From Myroides sp. WP-1 (GTDB taxonomy: Bacteria; Bacteroidota; Bacteroidia; Flavobacteriales; Flavobacteriaceae), in the NCBI RefSeq assembly GCF_014145635.1, contig NZ_JACHTC010000003.1:124001-188000 (forward strand): 64,000 nucleotides of DNA. Direction: 5' to 3'. Positions 38,016-46,161 of this stretch are shown here, in pieces; the first letter of the stretch is position 1, and each line of letters begins with the position of its first letter. A program made the translations under genes and the position numbers. The notes under the pieces were generated by a model that saw only the letters and a list, made by a program, of their open reading frames with translations, ran no database searches and had not been told where the DNA came from.

Positions 38016-38492
38016 ATGCAAAACAAACGACTTGTCAGTATTTGGTTTTTATTGATTTTCCTATTTTCAAACATAGGATGGTCAATGAGCGTGCATTATT
38101 GTCAAGGCGAAGCGCATTACAGTCCATTGCGTTATGCTCATACACATCAACAAGATGCTGATACGGGGTGTACCATGGAAACAGAACAGCAAACTCAACA
38201 AGAAGAAAAAGCTTGTTGTTCTACGGTCAAAGCGGTTGAAAAACCAATCAAGAAATTTGCTGATAAAAAATGTTGCCAGGACGAGTTGATAAAGTCCAAT
38301 CCTTCGGATCACAATATTCAGCATGTCTATGCACCTAATTTCGAATTCACTCTTCCGGATTATAGCTGGACAACACTCTCTACTTATGGTATTGACTCTC
38401 CCGTTCAAAAACAGGAGGTACTCGCCTATTACATGGAGGCCAATGCTCCTCCTCTCTATCAATTATATTGTCGCTTAGTACTTTACGCGTAA
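38016..38492 (+). CDS. HYC_CC_PP family exported protein
   Basis: 158-residue exported protein with an N-terminal membrane or signal segment (VSIWFLLIFLFSNIGWSMS). The family tags are all here: HYC at 27-29, Cys-Cys pairs at 67-68 and near 85, and Pro-Pro near the end (NAPPLYQ). Start is the ATG at 38016, where the signal segment begins. The family has no fixed function. The Cys and His content and the downstream TonB receptor and HMA protein suggest metal handling, perhaps copper, which is inference. Confidence 0.78.
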   Translation: MQNKRLVSIWFLLIFLFSNIGWSMSVHYCQGEAHYSPLRYAHTHQQDADTGCTMETEQQTQQEEKACCSTVKAVEKPIKKFADKKCCQDELIKSNPSDHNIQHVYAPNFEFTLPDYSWTTLSTYGIDSPVQKQEVLAYYMEANAPPLYQLYCRLVLYA

Positions 38493-38573
38493 TTGTTTGT
38501 TACTACATTTTAGTTTGATCTACTCTCAATAGATTGAACAACTATATTTTGTATGAACAATTAGACGTAAACA

Positions 38574-40817
38574 ATGATTAAACACTTCGTAAGCCTTGTT
38601 GTATTAACAACAGGTACTTCGCTATATGCACAACAAACGATCACAGGACAAATCGTAGACGAAACACATACCCCTATTATCGGAGCTTCTGTTTTTTATG
38701 CCAATCAATCTATTGGCGTAGCCACAGATGCACAAGGAAAATTCACGCTAAATTTTATTGAAAAAGAACCTTTAACGGTTTCTTATATCGGTTATCAAAC
38801 ACAAACCTTCTCTCCTCAAGCAGGGCAATCTTATCACCTTGTTTTACAGCCAGAGGAATCATTAGGTGAAGTGATCATCAAAACAAAACAACGCAATACA
38901 ACTCGCTCGATCAAGGGAACTACGAATAGTTTTACGATGAATAGTGGTGAGTTACTAAAAGCCGCTTGTTGTAATATTTCAGAAGCTTTTGAAACGAACC
39001 CTTCTATTGATGTCAACTATACGGATGCGATAACAGGAACCAAACAGATCAAAATGTTAGGACTTACAAGTCCGTATATTCTAATTGCAGAAGAGAATAT
39101 TCCGTCAGTACGTGGTGCTTCTCAAATTTACGGAATGACTTTTACGCCTGGCACTTGGGTAGAAAGCATTCAAGTAACCAAGGGAGCTGGAACAGTCATT
39201 AATGGATACGAAAGTATTTCTGGGCAGTTAAACACCGAGTTGATAAAACCCGCTACGGATCGACCTTTCTATTTAAATTTATACGGATCGAATGACGAGC
39301 GTTTTGAAGCCAATATTCACGGCAATTACCACATCAATGACAAATGGAGTTCTTCTCTTTTTATTCACGGTAACTTGAGAACTGGTGATCACGATAAAAA
39401 TCACGATGGTTTCTTAGATATGCCTAAAGGTGAACAGATCAACGTAATGAATCGTTGGCAATATACCAATGCAGAAAAAGGGATCGTGAGTTTTATTACG
39501 GCACGCTACATGAAAGACAATAAAGTTGCAGGCCAAGTAGATTTTGACAAAAAGAAAGACAAAGGATCAACCGTACTTTGGGGATCTGAAATCAACACCG
39601 AAAAACTCGATTTATCCACCAAGTTAGGGTACGTATTTGCAGACATGCCTTTTCAGAGTGCTGGACTTCAAGTGGCGTATAATTACCACAAACAAGATTC
39701 ATATTTTGGGTTGAACTTGTATGACATCAAACAAAATAGCTTATACTCTAACTTTGTTTTCAATTCTATCATCAGCAATACGCTTCATAAATTTACAACT
39801 GGACTTAGTTTTACGTTAGATCAGTATACGGAACAAGTTTTTGTTCCAGGTATTCATGGCGATTTCAATCGAACAGATAATGCGCTGGGTGCATTTTATG
39901 AATACACGTATGACAACACAACTGATTTTAGTGTAGTTGCAGGTATGCGTGTTGATTATCATAATCGCATGGGTGTATTCGCTACTCCTCGTTTGCATTT
40001 GCGTTATAATCCATGGGAAAATGGTGTTTTACGCGCTTCTGTAGGAAGAGGAAAACGCATAGCGAATGTATTTGCGGAGAATCAAATTTTCTTTGCTACC
40101 AATCGCCATTTTCAAATTGAAGGGAACAAGGGTAAGATTTATGATTTAGATCCTGAAATTGCATGGAACTATGGACTGAGCTTTACACAAAACTTCCACT
40201 TTATTGGTCGAAAAGGGGATGTAACATTAGATTTCTACCGCACAGATTTTGAAAATCAAATTGTTGTAGACGCGGATTACAACGCTCATCAATTGCTGTT
40301 TTACAATTTAGATGGCAAATCCTATGCAAATAGTTTACAGCTGGAAGTGAACTATAACTTAGCTCGAAATTTAAATTTGCGTTCAGCTTATAAGTATTAT
40401 GACATTGCAACGGATCAAAAGACAGGTAAATTTGAGAAAGCATACCAACCAAAACACCGCTTTTTTGCCAATTTAGAGTATACAACGAATGAAAAAGACA
40501 ATGGTGCACATTGGAAATTTGACTTCACCTATAATTGGTTAGGTAAACAGCGTATTACTTCAACGGAACAATATGCTGAAGTCAATCAGCTGAAGTCTAC
40601 TTCAAACCCATATTCACTCATGAATTTTCAGATTACCAAAGTATTTTCTCCGCGATTTGAATTTTACATAGGAGGGGAGAATATTGGAAATTACAAACAA
40701 CGCAACCCAATTGTTAGTGCACAAAATCCTTTTGATGCGGATTTTGACACTTCTATGGTCTATGCGCCAATTGCTGGTTCTATGTACTATGCGGGATTGC
40801 GATTCAAACTTGATTAA
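38574..40817 (+). CDS. TonB-dependent outer-membrane receptor, probably for metal
   Basis: 747-residue outer-membrane receptor. The signal peptide ends LYAQ. A carboxypeptidase-regulatory-like beta domain (ITGQIVDETHTPIIGASVFY, about 22-100) precedes the plug (about 110-235), and the rest is a 22-strand-type barrel. The plug start carries an unusual Cys-Cys pair (LLKAACCNISEAFE), seen in receptors of this subgroup beside HMA proteins. It ends in an aromatic-poor FKLD strand. It sits between the HYC_CC_PP gene and the HMA gene, 20 bases ahead of the latter. Copper or another soft metal is the likely cargo, but unproven. Confidence 0.88.
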   Translation: MIKHFVSLVVLTTGTSLYAQQTITGQIVDETHTPIIGASVFYANQSIGVATDAQGKFTLNFIEKEPLTVSYIGYQTQTFSPQAGQSYHLVLQPEESLGEVIIKTKQRNTTRSIKGTTNSFTMNSGELLKAACCNISEAFETNPSIDVNYTDAITGTKQIKMLGLTSPYILIAEENIPSVRGASQIYGMTFTPGTWVESIQVTKGAGTVINGYESISGQLNTELIKPATDRPFYLNLYGSNDERFEANIHGNYHINDKWSSSLFIHGNLRTGDHDKNHDGFLDMPKGEQINVMNRWQYTNAEKGIVSFITARYMKDNKVAGQVDFDKKKDKGSTVLWGSEINTEKLDLSTKLGYVFADMPFQSAGLQVAYNYHKQDSYFGLNLYDIKQNSLYSNFVFNSIISNTLHKFTTGLSFTLDQYTEQVFVPGIHGDFNRTDNALGAFYEYTYDNTTDFSVVAGMRVDYHNRMGVFATPRLHLRYNPWENGVLRASVGRGKRIANVFAENQIFFATNRHFQIEGNKGKIYDLDPEIAWNYGLSFTQNFHFIGRKGDVTLDFYRTDFENQIVVDADYNAHQLLFYNLDGKSYANSLQLEVNYNLARNLNLRSAYKYYDIATDQKTGKFEKAYQPKHRFFANLEYTTNEKDNGAHWKFDFTYNWLGKQRITSTEQYAEVNQLKSTSNPYSLMNFQITKVFSPRFEFYIGGENIGNYKQRNPIVSAQNPFDADFDTSMVYAPIAGSMYYAGLRFKLD

Positions 40818-40837
40818 TTAACTCAAACACTTACAAT

Positions 40838-41173
40838 ATGAAAAAAGTAATTTTAACTCTAGGGCTTACCCTATTTACAACTGTAGCCTTATTTGCACAA
40901 GAAAAAGAGCAACCAAAACAAATTATTGCGGTAAAAGGACAATGTGAAATGTGTAAAAAACGCATCGAAAAAGCAGCATTGGATGTTAAGGGAGTTCGCT
41001 CTGTTGATTGGTCTGTGGCAGATCAACAATTGACGGTATACCTCAACCCTAAAAAAACATCAGGAAAAGAGGTACAAGAAGCAATCGCTAAAGTAGGTCA
41101 TGATACCGCTTTAATCAAAGCAACAGACGAGGCTTATAACAACTTACACAGCTGTTGTAAGTACGAAAGATAG
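40838..41173 (+). CDS. Secreted heavy-metal-associated (HMA) domain protein
   Basis: 111 residues: signal peptide ending ALFAQ, then one HMA fold with the metal motif GQCEMCKKRIE (CxxC at Cys36 and Cys39). An additional Cys-Cys pair lies near the end (HSCCKYER). Such domains bind Cu(I) or similar ions. An exported version would act in the periplasm, probably passing metal to or from the TonB receptor encoded just upstream. The two genes are 20 bases apart and share the terminator that follows. Confidence 0.9.
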   Translation: MKKVILTLGLTLFTTVALFAQEKEQPKQIIAVKGQCEMCKKRIEKAALDVKGVRSVDWSVADQQLTVYLNPKKTSGKEVQEAIAKVGHDTALIKATDEAYNNLHSCCKYER

Positions 41174-41180
41174 AAAAACA

Positions 41181-41215
41181 AAAAAAGCACTAACTAGCGA
41201 TTAGTGCTTTTTTTT
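41181..41215 (+). terminator. Terminator of the TonB-receptor/HMA operon
   Basis: AAAAAAGCACTAA/TTAGTGCTTTTTT with loop CTAGCGA, 7 bases after the stop. Confidence 0.92.
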
Positions 41216-41471
41216 CAAACAACAATATGCTATTCTGTAGCCAAACTCACAAACTACAAAATATCCTTTTTCTTTTTCATAGCATTTCTCCCTATCTTCA
41301 GTAAATCATCTTGAATAAGACACTAAAACATTATTTACTTGAAAGATAAAAAGAAACGTAATTCTCTTTATAGCTGTATTTTATTACACAACAAATGTAA
41401 GATGCTATGCATGCATAAAACATGATTTTTATCACTTTTTGAAAAAATTACGCAAAAAAGTAAAATTTAAT
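41216..41471. other. Intergenic region, nothing recognised
   Basis: A/T-rich spacer between two convergent terminators, with no ORF and no promoter. A short palindrome TATGCATGCATA lies near 41408-41419. Confidence 0.5.
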
Positions 41472-41510
41472 AAAAAAAAGCACTTATGATGACCATAAGT
41501 GCTTTTTTTT
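41472..41510 (-). terminator. Terminator of the yqeY-tRNA-Arg unit
   Basis: AAAAAAAAGCACTTATG/CATAAGTGCTTTTTTTT (17 bp) with loop ATGAC, directly after the tRNA 3' end on the minus strand. Confidence 0.92.
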
Positions 41511-41511
41511 G

Positions 41512-41585
41512 CGTCCGCGGAAGGGCTCGAACCCTCAACCCTCAGAGCCGAAATCTGATATTCTATCCAATTGAACTACGCGGAC
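41512..41585 (-). tRNA. tRNA-Arg (anticodon UCG)
   Basis: On the minus strand: acceptor GTCCGCG/CGCGGAC, anticodon stem TCAGA/TCTGA around loop TTTCGGC (anticodon TCG, reading CGA and relatives), T loop TTCGAGC, discriminator G, no encoded CCA. It begins 12 bases after the yqeY stop, with no room for its own promoter, so it is probably processed from a yqeY-tRNA transcript. Confidence 0.93.
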
Positions 41586-41597
41586 CAACCAAAAAAT

Positions 41598-42050
41598 TTA
41601 TTTTGTCAATAGTGTTTTTACTATTGTTGATATTGTTTTTCCATCAGCTTTTCCTGCCAATTCTTTCGATGCTTGTCCCATCACTTGTCCCATTGCAGCC
41701 ATACCTGCATGATTTCCATCAGCGATGATCTTTGCAATAATAACTTCTACTTCTTCATTTGACAATTGTGCTGGTAAAAATTGTTCAATAACAGCTACTT
41801 GTGCCAATTCAGGTTCAGCTAAATCAGCTCTTCCTTGTTCTGAGAAGATAGCCGCACTATCCTTGCGTTGTTTGACTAATTTTTGTAAGATTTTTATTTC
41901 CTCTTCTTCGCTAATCTCTTCCTTAGAACCTGACTGAGTTTGCGCTAATAACAATTCTGCCTTAACTGCTCTCAATGCCTCTAAAGCGATACTATCTTTC
42001 GATTTCATGGCGCTTTTCATCGCATCCATAATATTTACTTGTAAACTCAT
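41598..42050 (-). CDS. GatB/YqeY domain protein
   Basis: 150-residue cytosolic protein. The tail-like domain of GatB forms the whole protein: helical N-half (MDAMKSAMKSKDSIALEALRAVKAELL) and the C-terminal block QFLPAQLSNEEVEVIIAKII...MGQVMGQ. Its role is not settled, and a link to tRNA metabolism is assumed from the amidotransferase homology. The ATG at 42050 is chosen because the family starts there (MSLQVNIMDAMK). In flavobacteria it commonly follows ftsZ; here it is 10.8 kb away from ftsZ. Confidence 0.9.
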   Translation of the reverse strand: MSLQVNIMDAMKSAMKSKDSIALEALRAVKAELLLAQTQSGSKEEISEEEEIKILQKLVKQRKDSAAIFSEQGRADLAEPELAQVAVIEQFLPAQLSNEEVEVIIAKIIADGNHAGMAAMGQVMGQASKELAGKADGKTISTIVKTLLTK

Positions 42051-42069
42051 ATCTTTTTTATTTGGTTTT

Positions 42070-42098
42070 GCAAAGATATAAAAAAGCCGATAAAACAA
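42070..42098 (-). promoter_or_regulatory. Promoter of yqeY
   Basis: Minus strand TTG (42096-42098), 17-base spacer, TATCTTTGC (42070-42078), 19 bases before the ATG. Confidence 0.65.
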
Positions 42099-42367
42099 GA
42101 CAAATTCACTATTTTTACTTTTTAGTTCTACCTTTTTTCTTTCCTTATTTTAAGTCTAAAAGACCTTTTTATTTCTTCTCTGACTTTTAAAAACAACTTT
42201 TCCTTGCTCTTTCGCTTGGTAATCAAAAACTAAAAAACAGTAGTTTTACTTTTATTTAGTCTTCCTAAAACGTTAAAATAGAGTGATAAGCCCCTATATT
42301 AAGGAGAAAATTTTATTTTTACCCTCGAAAAATATTCTAGAAAACACGATTTACCCCCTTCTTAATT

Positions 42368-43219
42368 ATGTTATCTTCTATTGAACTAAAATCCATTTAT
42401 GGTTTTGATGCTGGTACAGCAACTTATTTAACCGAAAATGACACTCTTTTCCAACAACACAAAGATGTTTATCAGTTGCTTTGGCTTCAAAAAGGAAAAG
42501 TATCTGTTATTATGTCTACCAATAAAAAAGAACTGACAGAAGGTGATTGTTTATTTTTAGGTAAGAATGAACTATTCCGATTAACGGCAGATGAGAGTTA
42601 CACACTTGCCTATGTACAATTTACGGACAACTTTTATTGTCGCACAGAAGTAGACCGCCATTTCTTGGATAAATGTGTCTTTTTTGACAACACAAAGGCG
42701 ATTAATTCTATCACACTAAAACCTGAGCAAGCGGCCTTTGCCCAATACTACTTTGTTTCTTTACTCAAATTAAAGAACAAAACGTATAGCAATCTTAATT
42801 ATATGACTACACATAATATAATTGAACGCGTTTTACTGTTCATTATGGCTTGTCATATTAATACCTATGTTGAGTTTAACAAAGAAAAACTATCTCCCGC
42901 ACAATTGTCAAAGGTGATTCAATTTAATGAGTTGATCAAATCTAATATTCGTTCAGAACGCCACGTGCAGTTTTATGCGGATCAAATGAAAATTACGGTA
43001 CCCAAGCTCAATGAGATCAGTAAAGAAATCTATGGAACCACGCCTAAAAAAATTATTGCCAGTGCGGTTGTCAATGAGATCAAACTCCTATTAAAGCACA
43101 CCCCCATGACCATTAAAGAGATTGCCTATGAACTCAATTTTGAAGATACGAGTAATTTTACGCGTTTTTTTATAAAAGCAACTGGATTAAGCCCGAAAGA
43201 ATACAGGGATAATTTATAA
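42368..43219 (+). CDS. AraC-family transcriptional regulator
   Basis: 283-residue regulator. The N-terminal part has a cupin-like sensor pattern (DVYQLLWLQKGKVSVIMSTNKKELTEGDCLFLG). The C-terminal 100 residues form the AraC DNA-binding domain (YADQMKITVPKLNEISKEIYGTTP and TIKEIAYELNFEDTSNFTRFF). It is the gene immediately upstream of the secreted-fibre operon, in the same direction with its own terminator between, so it may control that operon. The inducer is unknown. Confidence 0.88.
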   Translation: MLSSIELKSIYGFDAGTATYLTENDTLFQQHKDVYQLLWLQKGKVSVIMSTNKKELTEGDCLFLGKNELFRLTADESYTLAYVQFTDNFYCRTEVDRHFLDKCVFFDNTKAINSITLKPEQAAFAQYYFVSLLKLKNKTYSNLNYMTTHNIIERVLLFIMACHINTYVEFNKEKLSPAQLSKVIQFNELIKSNIRSERHVQFYADQMKITVPKLNEISKEIYGTTPKKIIASAVVNEIKLLLKHTPMTIKEIAYELNFEDTSNFTRFFIKATGLSPKEYRDNL

Positions 43220-43266
43220 CCTAACCGCAACAACAAACTCTCTTTTTGCGAATAACATATCACTAG

Positions 43267-43298
43267 TAAAGCCATGAAACACCTGTTTTATGGCTTTA
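43267..43298 (+). terminator. Terminator of the AraC gene
   Basis: Stem of about 14 bp (AAAGCCATGAAAC/GTTTTATGGCTTT) with loop ACCT, followed by a T-rich stretch. Confidence 0.8.
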
Positions 43299-43519
43299 TT
43301 GTTTTATTCTCGTGCGGATTTTATTCTTAAAACAACCATCAACAACCTTTTACACACTTACAAATTGAGAGTAATTCTTCTATTTTAAGTGTTTTTTGGC
43401 TATTTCAAATAAAAATGACCATTCTTTCAAGAGAATTGACCTATAATGAGAAGCTCAGCTACTATACTTTTGTCTCATCAAAACAAGTAAAAAAAAACAC
43501 TTTATAAAAAATCTTGAAA
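43299..43519 (+). promoter_or_regulatory. Upstream region of the fibre operon
   Basis: 220-base spacer without an ORF. TACTTTTG near 43464-43471 resembles a TAnnTTTG box and lies about 50 bases before the first subunit gene. A clear -33 partner at normal spacing is not seen, which would fit activator dependence. Confidence 0.35.
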
Positions 43520-44080
43520 ATGAAAACAACATTCAAATTAGCTTTAGTAGCCGCTTTATCTTTCATCAGTGTAACATCATTTGCTCAAGAGGGCAATAAA
43601 AAAAGTTCTGGGACTACTAATCTAAACGTTAATTTGTCAGACGTCTATGAGTTAAACGTTACTAATGCGTCAGTAACTATTCCCATGAATACGGTGGAAC
43701 AATTCCAAAGAGGAAGTACATCAGGTGAATTAAAAAATCACTTAGAAGTAACAGCAACTCAAAAATATGAGATTAAAGTAGTAGCAAGTAGCGATTTAAA
43801 CAATAGTGGAGTAACAATTCCAGTAAACACAGTAGAAGTGAGAATTAAGGGAAATACAAACTTAGCTGAAGGAGCAGGTCCAAGCAACTTCACAGCATCT
43901 CACAATATTGCACAATTAGCGACTACAGAGAGTGCTCCATTAGTAACTACATCCGCAGGAACAGCAAAAATGGGTTATGCAGTAGAGTATGCCATTCCAG
44001 CTAGTCAAACTTCTGCTTATACAGATAAAAAAGAAGGAACATATACGACAACAGTTACCTACAATTTATACGCATTATAA
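43520..44080 (+). CDS. Small secreted beta-rich protein, putative major fibre subunit
   Basis: 186-residue exported protein, signal peptide ending VTSFAQ. Start is the ATG at 43520; an in-frame TTG two codons earlier is less likely. The mature part begins with an alternating strand (TNLNVNLSDVYELNV) and has the shared block LKNHLEVTATQKYEIKVVAS. It ends with GTYTTTVTYNLYAL, the C-terminal strand also found in the proteins at 44298, 44818 and the second half of 46158. This layout is that of one Ig-like pilin domain with an N-terminal donor-type strand, similar to spore-coat-U/archaic pilins. It is not a lipoprotein, unlike FimA/Mfa1 pilins. A terminator right after it suggests it is the most highly expressed subunit. 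Confidence 0.72.
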   Translation: MKTTFKLALVAALSFISVTSFAQEGNKKSSGTTNLNVNLSDVYELNVTNASVTIPMNTVEQFQRGSTSGELKNHLEVTATQKYEIKVVASSDLNNSGVTIPVNTVEVRIKGNTNLAEGAGPSNFTASHNIAQLATTESAPLVTTSAGTAKMGYAVEYAIPASQTSAYTDKKEGTYTTTVTYNLYAL

Positions 44081-44107
44081 TACAAACCATACAAATTACC
44101 CTTTTTC

Positions 44108-44147
44108 ATCTACTGTTGTGCTATTAGCAGAACAGTAGATTTTTTTT
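44108..44147 (+). terminator. Internal terminator after the first subunit gene
   Basis: ATCTACTGTT/AACAGTAGAT (10 bp) with a 13-base loop that can itself pair (TGC/GCA), followed by T8. It lies inside the gene cluster and would reduce read-through into the remaining five genes. Confidence 0.88.
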
Positions 44148-44297
44148 GCTTTAATGTGTAAAAAAAGACGATCCTTTTTATTCTGATCACGCTTGAGAAG
44201 TTTAGCTTCTATTTGCTTGTAAACCCGCTAAAAATATCAGAATTTACTTAATTTATCCATTTTTTAGTGGTAAATTTAACCTAGATAATTTGATGAA

Positions 44298-44810
44298 ATG
44301 CGAAAATTTCTAGCCCCTTTATTCCTGTTATTTAGTTTTGTTCTCAGTGCGCAAAATTCAGCTCAAACCAACTTAAATGTGGTATTGAAACCGATACAAT
44401 CGATCAAAATTAACGATCAACAACAACAGATTAATTTATCTTTTGAAACGGTTGAAGATTATACTAAAGGCAAGATTAGCGATCAAGCAGATCACATCGA
44501 AATTATGAGTAGCGGAACCTATGAAATTCGCGTTGTAGCGAATTCTCCTCTTCAACATGACTCCGATGAAATTCGATTGGAAAATATTGGTTTAAATCCA
44601 AGTTTGGGTGGTATTGGTGAGTTTAGAGAGACTATTTCTCTACTACCTGTATCGCTTTCCATGCGAGAAAAAAACATGATACAATCCAATGTTGGCGATG
44701 TAAAGCGCACCTTTAATGTGTCCTATAAAATGAATGCATCTGACGAATTACTGAACAAATCTATTGGTACTTATAGCACTGTTATAACGTATACTATTTT
44801 ATCTTTGTAA
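44298..44810 (+). CDS. Secreted paralogous fibre subunit, putative minor pilin 1
   Basis: 170 residues, signal peptide ending FVLSAQ. It has the same plan as the gene at 43520: first strand TNLNVVLKPIQSIKI, central QADHIEIMSSGTYEIRVVAN, and terminal GTYSTVITYTILSL. These shared positions indicate a common domain even though overall identity is low. It starts 218 bases after the previous subunit, beyond a terminator, and the next gene begins 7 bases after its stop. Confidence 0.7.
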   Translation: MRKFLAPLFLLFSFVLSAQNSAQTNLNVVLKPIQSIKINDQQQQINLSFETVEDYTKGKISDQADHIEIMSSGTYEIRVVANSPLQHDSDEIRLENIGLNPSLGGIGEFRETISLLPVSLSMREKNMIQSNVGDVKRTFNVSYKMNASDELLNKSIGTYSTVITYTILSL

Positions 44811-44817
44811 TTGAAAC

Positions 44818-45351
44818 GTGTACAAAAAAAACATTTTTATTCTCTTCTTTTTGTTGACTAACCTACCGCTCCTAGCCCAAATTGGCTCTACAAGAGCGAA
44901 GATTGTCTTGAATTTCCGCGAACAACAATCGCTGGTTATCAATCATTCAACTGTTGAATTAAACCTCAGCAAAGGAAAAGAATATGCTCAAGGAGTCGAA
45001 ACGGGAATTTTAAAAAATCATGTACTCGTTCAGTGTTCTACACCGTATGAGCTAACAGTACGAGCAGTCAACGGATATTTCCAATATGAAAATACACTTT
45101 CAACGCTTCCTGTTTCAATCATACGGATAAAACCGAGTTTCACCACTACGCCTGCATTGGATTTTCCTTTACAACTACAAGTGGTCGATTTAAACGTACA
45201 GCCTCAACTTATTCTTCAATCAAATAATAGAGGGAATAGCCAACAGCTTGACATCAACTATTCAATTCCCATTCAAAAGATTGGTTATACGTTAAACCAA
45301 AAAACGGGAACCTATCAAACAACAGTTATCTATACATTATTACCTCATTAA
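44818..45351 (+). CDS. Secreted paralogous fibre subunit, putative minor pilin 2 (GTG start)
   Basis: 177 residues, signal peptide ending PLLAQ. The start is GTG at 44818, as a stop codon lies two codons upstream in frame and no ATG precedes the signal peptide. The shared plan is visible: AKIVLNFREQQSLVI, LKNHVLVQCSTPYELTVRA, TLPVSIIRIKPSF and terminal GTYQTTVIYTLLPH. It stands between minor pilin 1 (7-base gap) and the chaperone gene (18-base gap). Confidence 0.7.
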   Translation: MYKKNIFILFFLLTNLPLLAQIGSTRAKIVLNFREQQSLVINHSTVELNLSKGKEYAQGVETGILKNHVLVQCSTPYELTVRAVNGYFQYENTLSTLPVSIIRIKPSFTTTPALDFPLQLQVVDLNVQPQLILQSNNRGNSQQLDINYSIPIQKIGYTLNQKTGTYQTTVIYTLLPH

Positions 45352-45369
45352 TTAATTGCTCTATTTACA

Positions 45370-46161
45370 ATGAAAAAAACACTTTTTCTCTTTTTACTGT
45401 TTTGTTCTATTGCTTCATTTGCACAAGCAGGACTATCGATATCCCCAGGAAAAATGTACTTCAACAATGCTGCAGGGACAGTTGCTACTCAAAAGGTGCG
45501 TATTGCAAATCCAAACGAAAAAGCCGTAGAAGTTGGTGTCTCATTGGGTGATTGGAATTATGATGAAAGGGGAAGTAATCACATTGCAGAAAGCAATACT
45601 TTAGAGAATTCGGCTTCTTCTTGGATTCAGGTTTTACCTAATTCGTATTTTGTAATTGAGCCGAATGAAATAAAAGAAGTAGATGTTATTCTCAATGTTC
45701 CTCCGTCTTTAGCAGAAGAAATTCCTGTTCATACTGCTATGATTTTCTTTACTCAGTTAAACCCTGGCAATGCAGTGGATGAAAATGGGGCGGCAATTAA
45801 AGTAACCGTTCGCATGGGATTAAAAGTGTATCACGCTTTGCCAAATCGAATAGAATCAGTAGATGTCATTAACTTAGAGCCTAGTAAGACTGCAGAAGGT
45901 AATCGCGCCATTGCGGTTACGTTTCAAAACAATGGACAATTGTGGAGTGATGGCAAGATTACAGCCACAATTTTTGATCAGCAAACAGGAGTAAAACACG
46001 CGCTTAATACGCTTGATTTTTACAGTTTACCTCAAGATACGAGAAAACATTCCTATCCTCTACCCGAAGATTTACAACCGGGCGCTTATACTTTTATCGT
46101 ACAATTAACCTATGGCAAAGACAACAAAGTAAAAGTTGCCGAACTTGATTTTACGCTATGA
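45370..46161 (+). CDS. PapD-like periplasmic chaperone
   Basis: 263 residues, signal peptide ending ASFAQ. Two Ig-like domains are expected. The first has LSISPGKMYFNNAAGTVATQ, then VRIANPNEKAVEVGVSLGDW and the WIQVLPNSYFVIEPNEIKEV stretch, followed by EIPVHTAMIFF. The second covers about 150-263 (NRAIAVTFQNNGQLWSDGKI). This pattern fits pilus-assembly chaperones of the archaic (Csu-like) type better than the classical FGS/FGL types, though I cannot name the donor-strand residues. It would cap and fold the small subunits in the periplasm. It overlaps the next gene by 4 bases. Confidence 0.78.
   Translation: MKKTLFLFLLFCSIASFAQAGLSISPGKMYFNNAAGTVATQKVRIANPNEKAVEVGVSLGDWNYDERGSNHIAESNTLENSASSWIQVLPNSYFVIEPNEIKEVDVILNVPPSLAEEIPVHTAMIFFTQLNPGNAVDENGAAIKVTVRMGLKVYHALPNRIESVDVINLEPSKTAEGNRAIAVTFQNNGQLWSDGKITATIFDQQTGVKHALNTLDFYSLPQDTRKHSYPLPEDLQPGAYTFIVQLTYGKDNKVKVAELDFTL

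Noticed and set aside
43520..45351. FimA/Mfa1-type (type V) pilins
   Set aside because: The subunits lack a lipobox, are much shorter, and sit with a PapD-like chaperone, which type V pili do not use.
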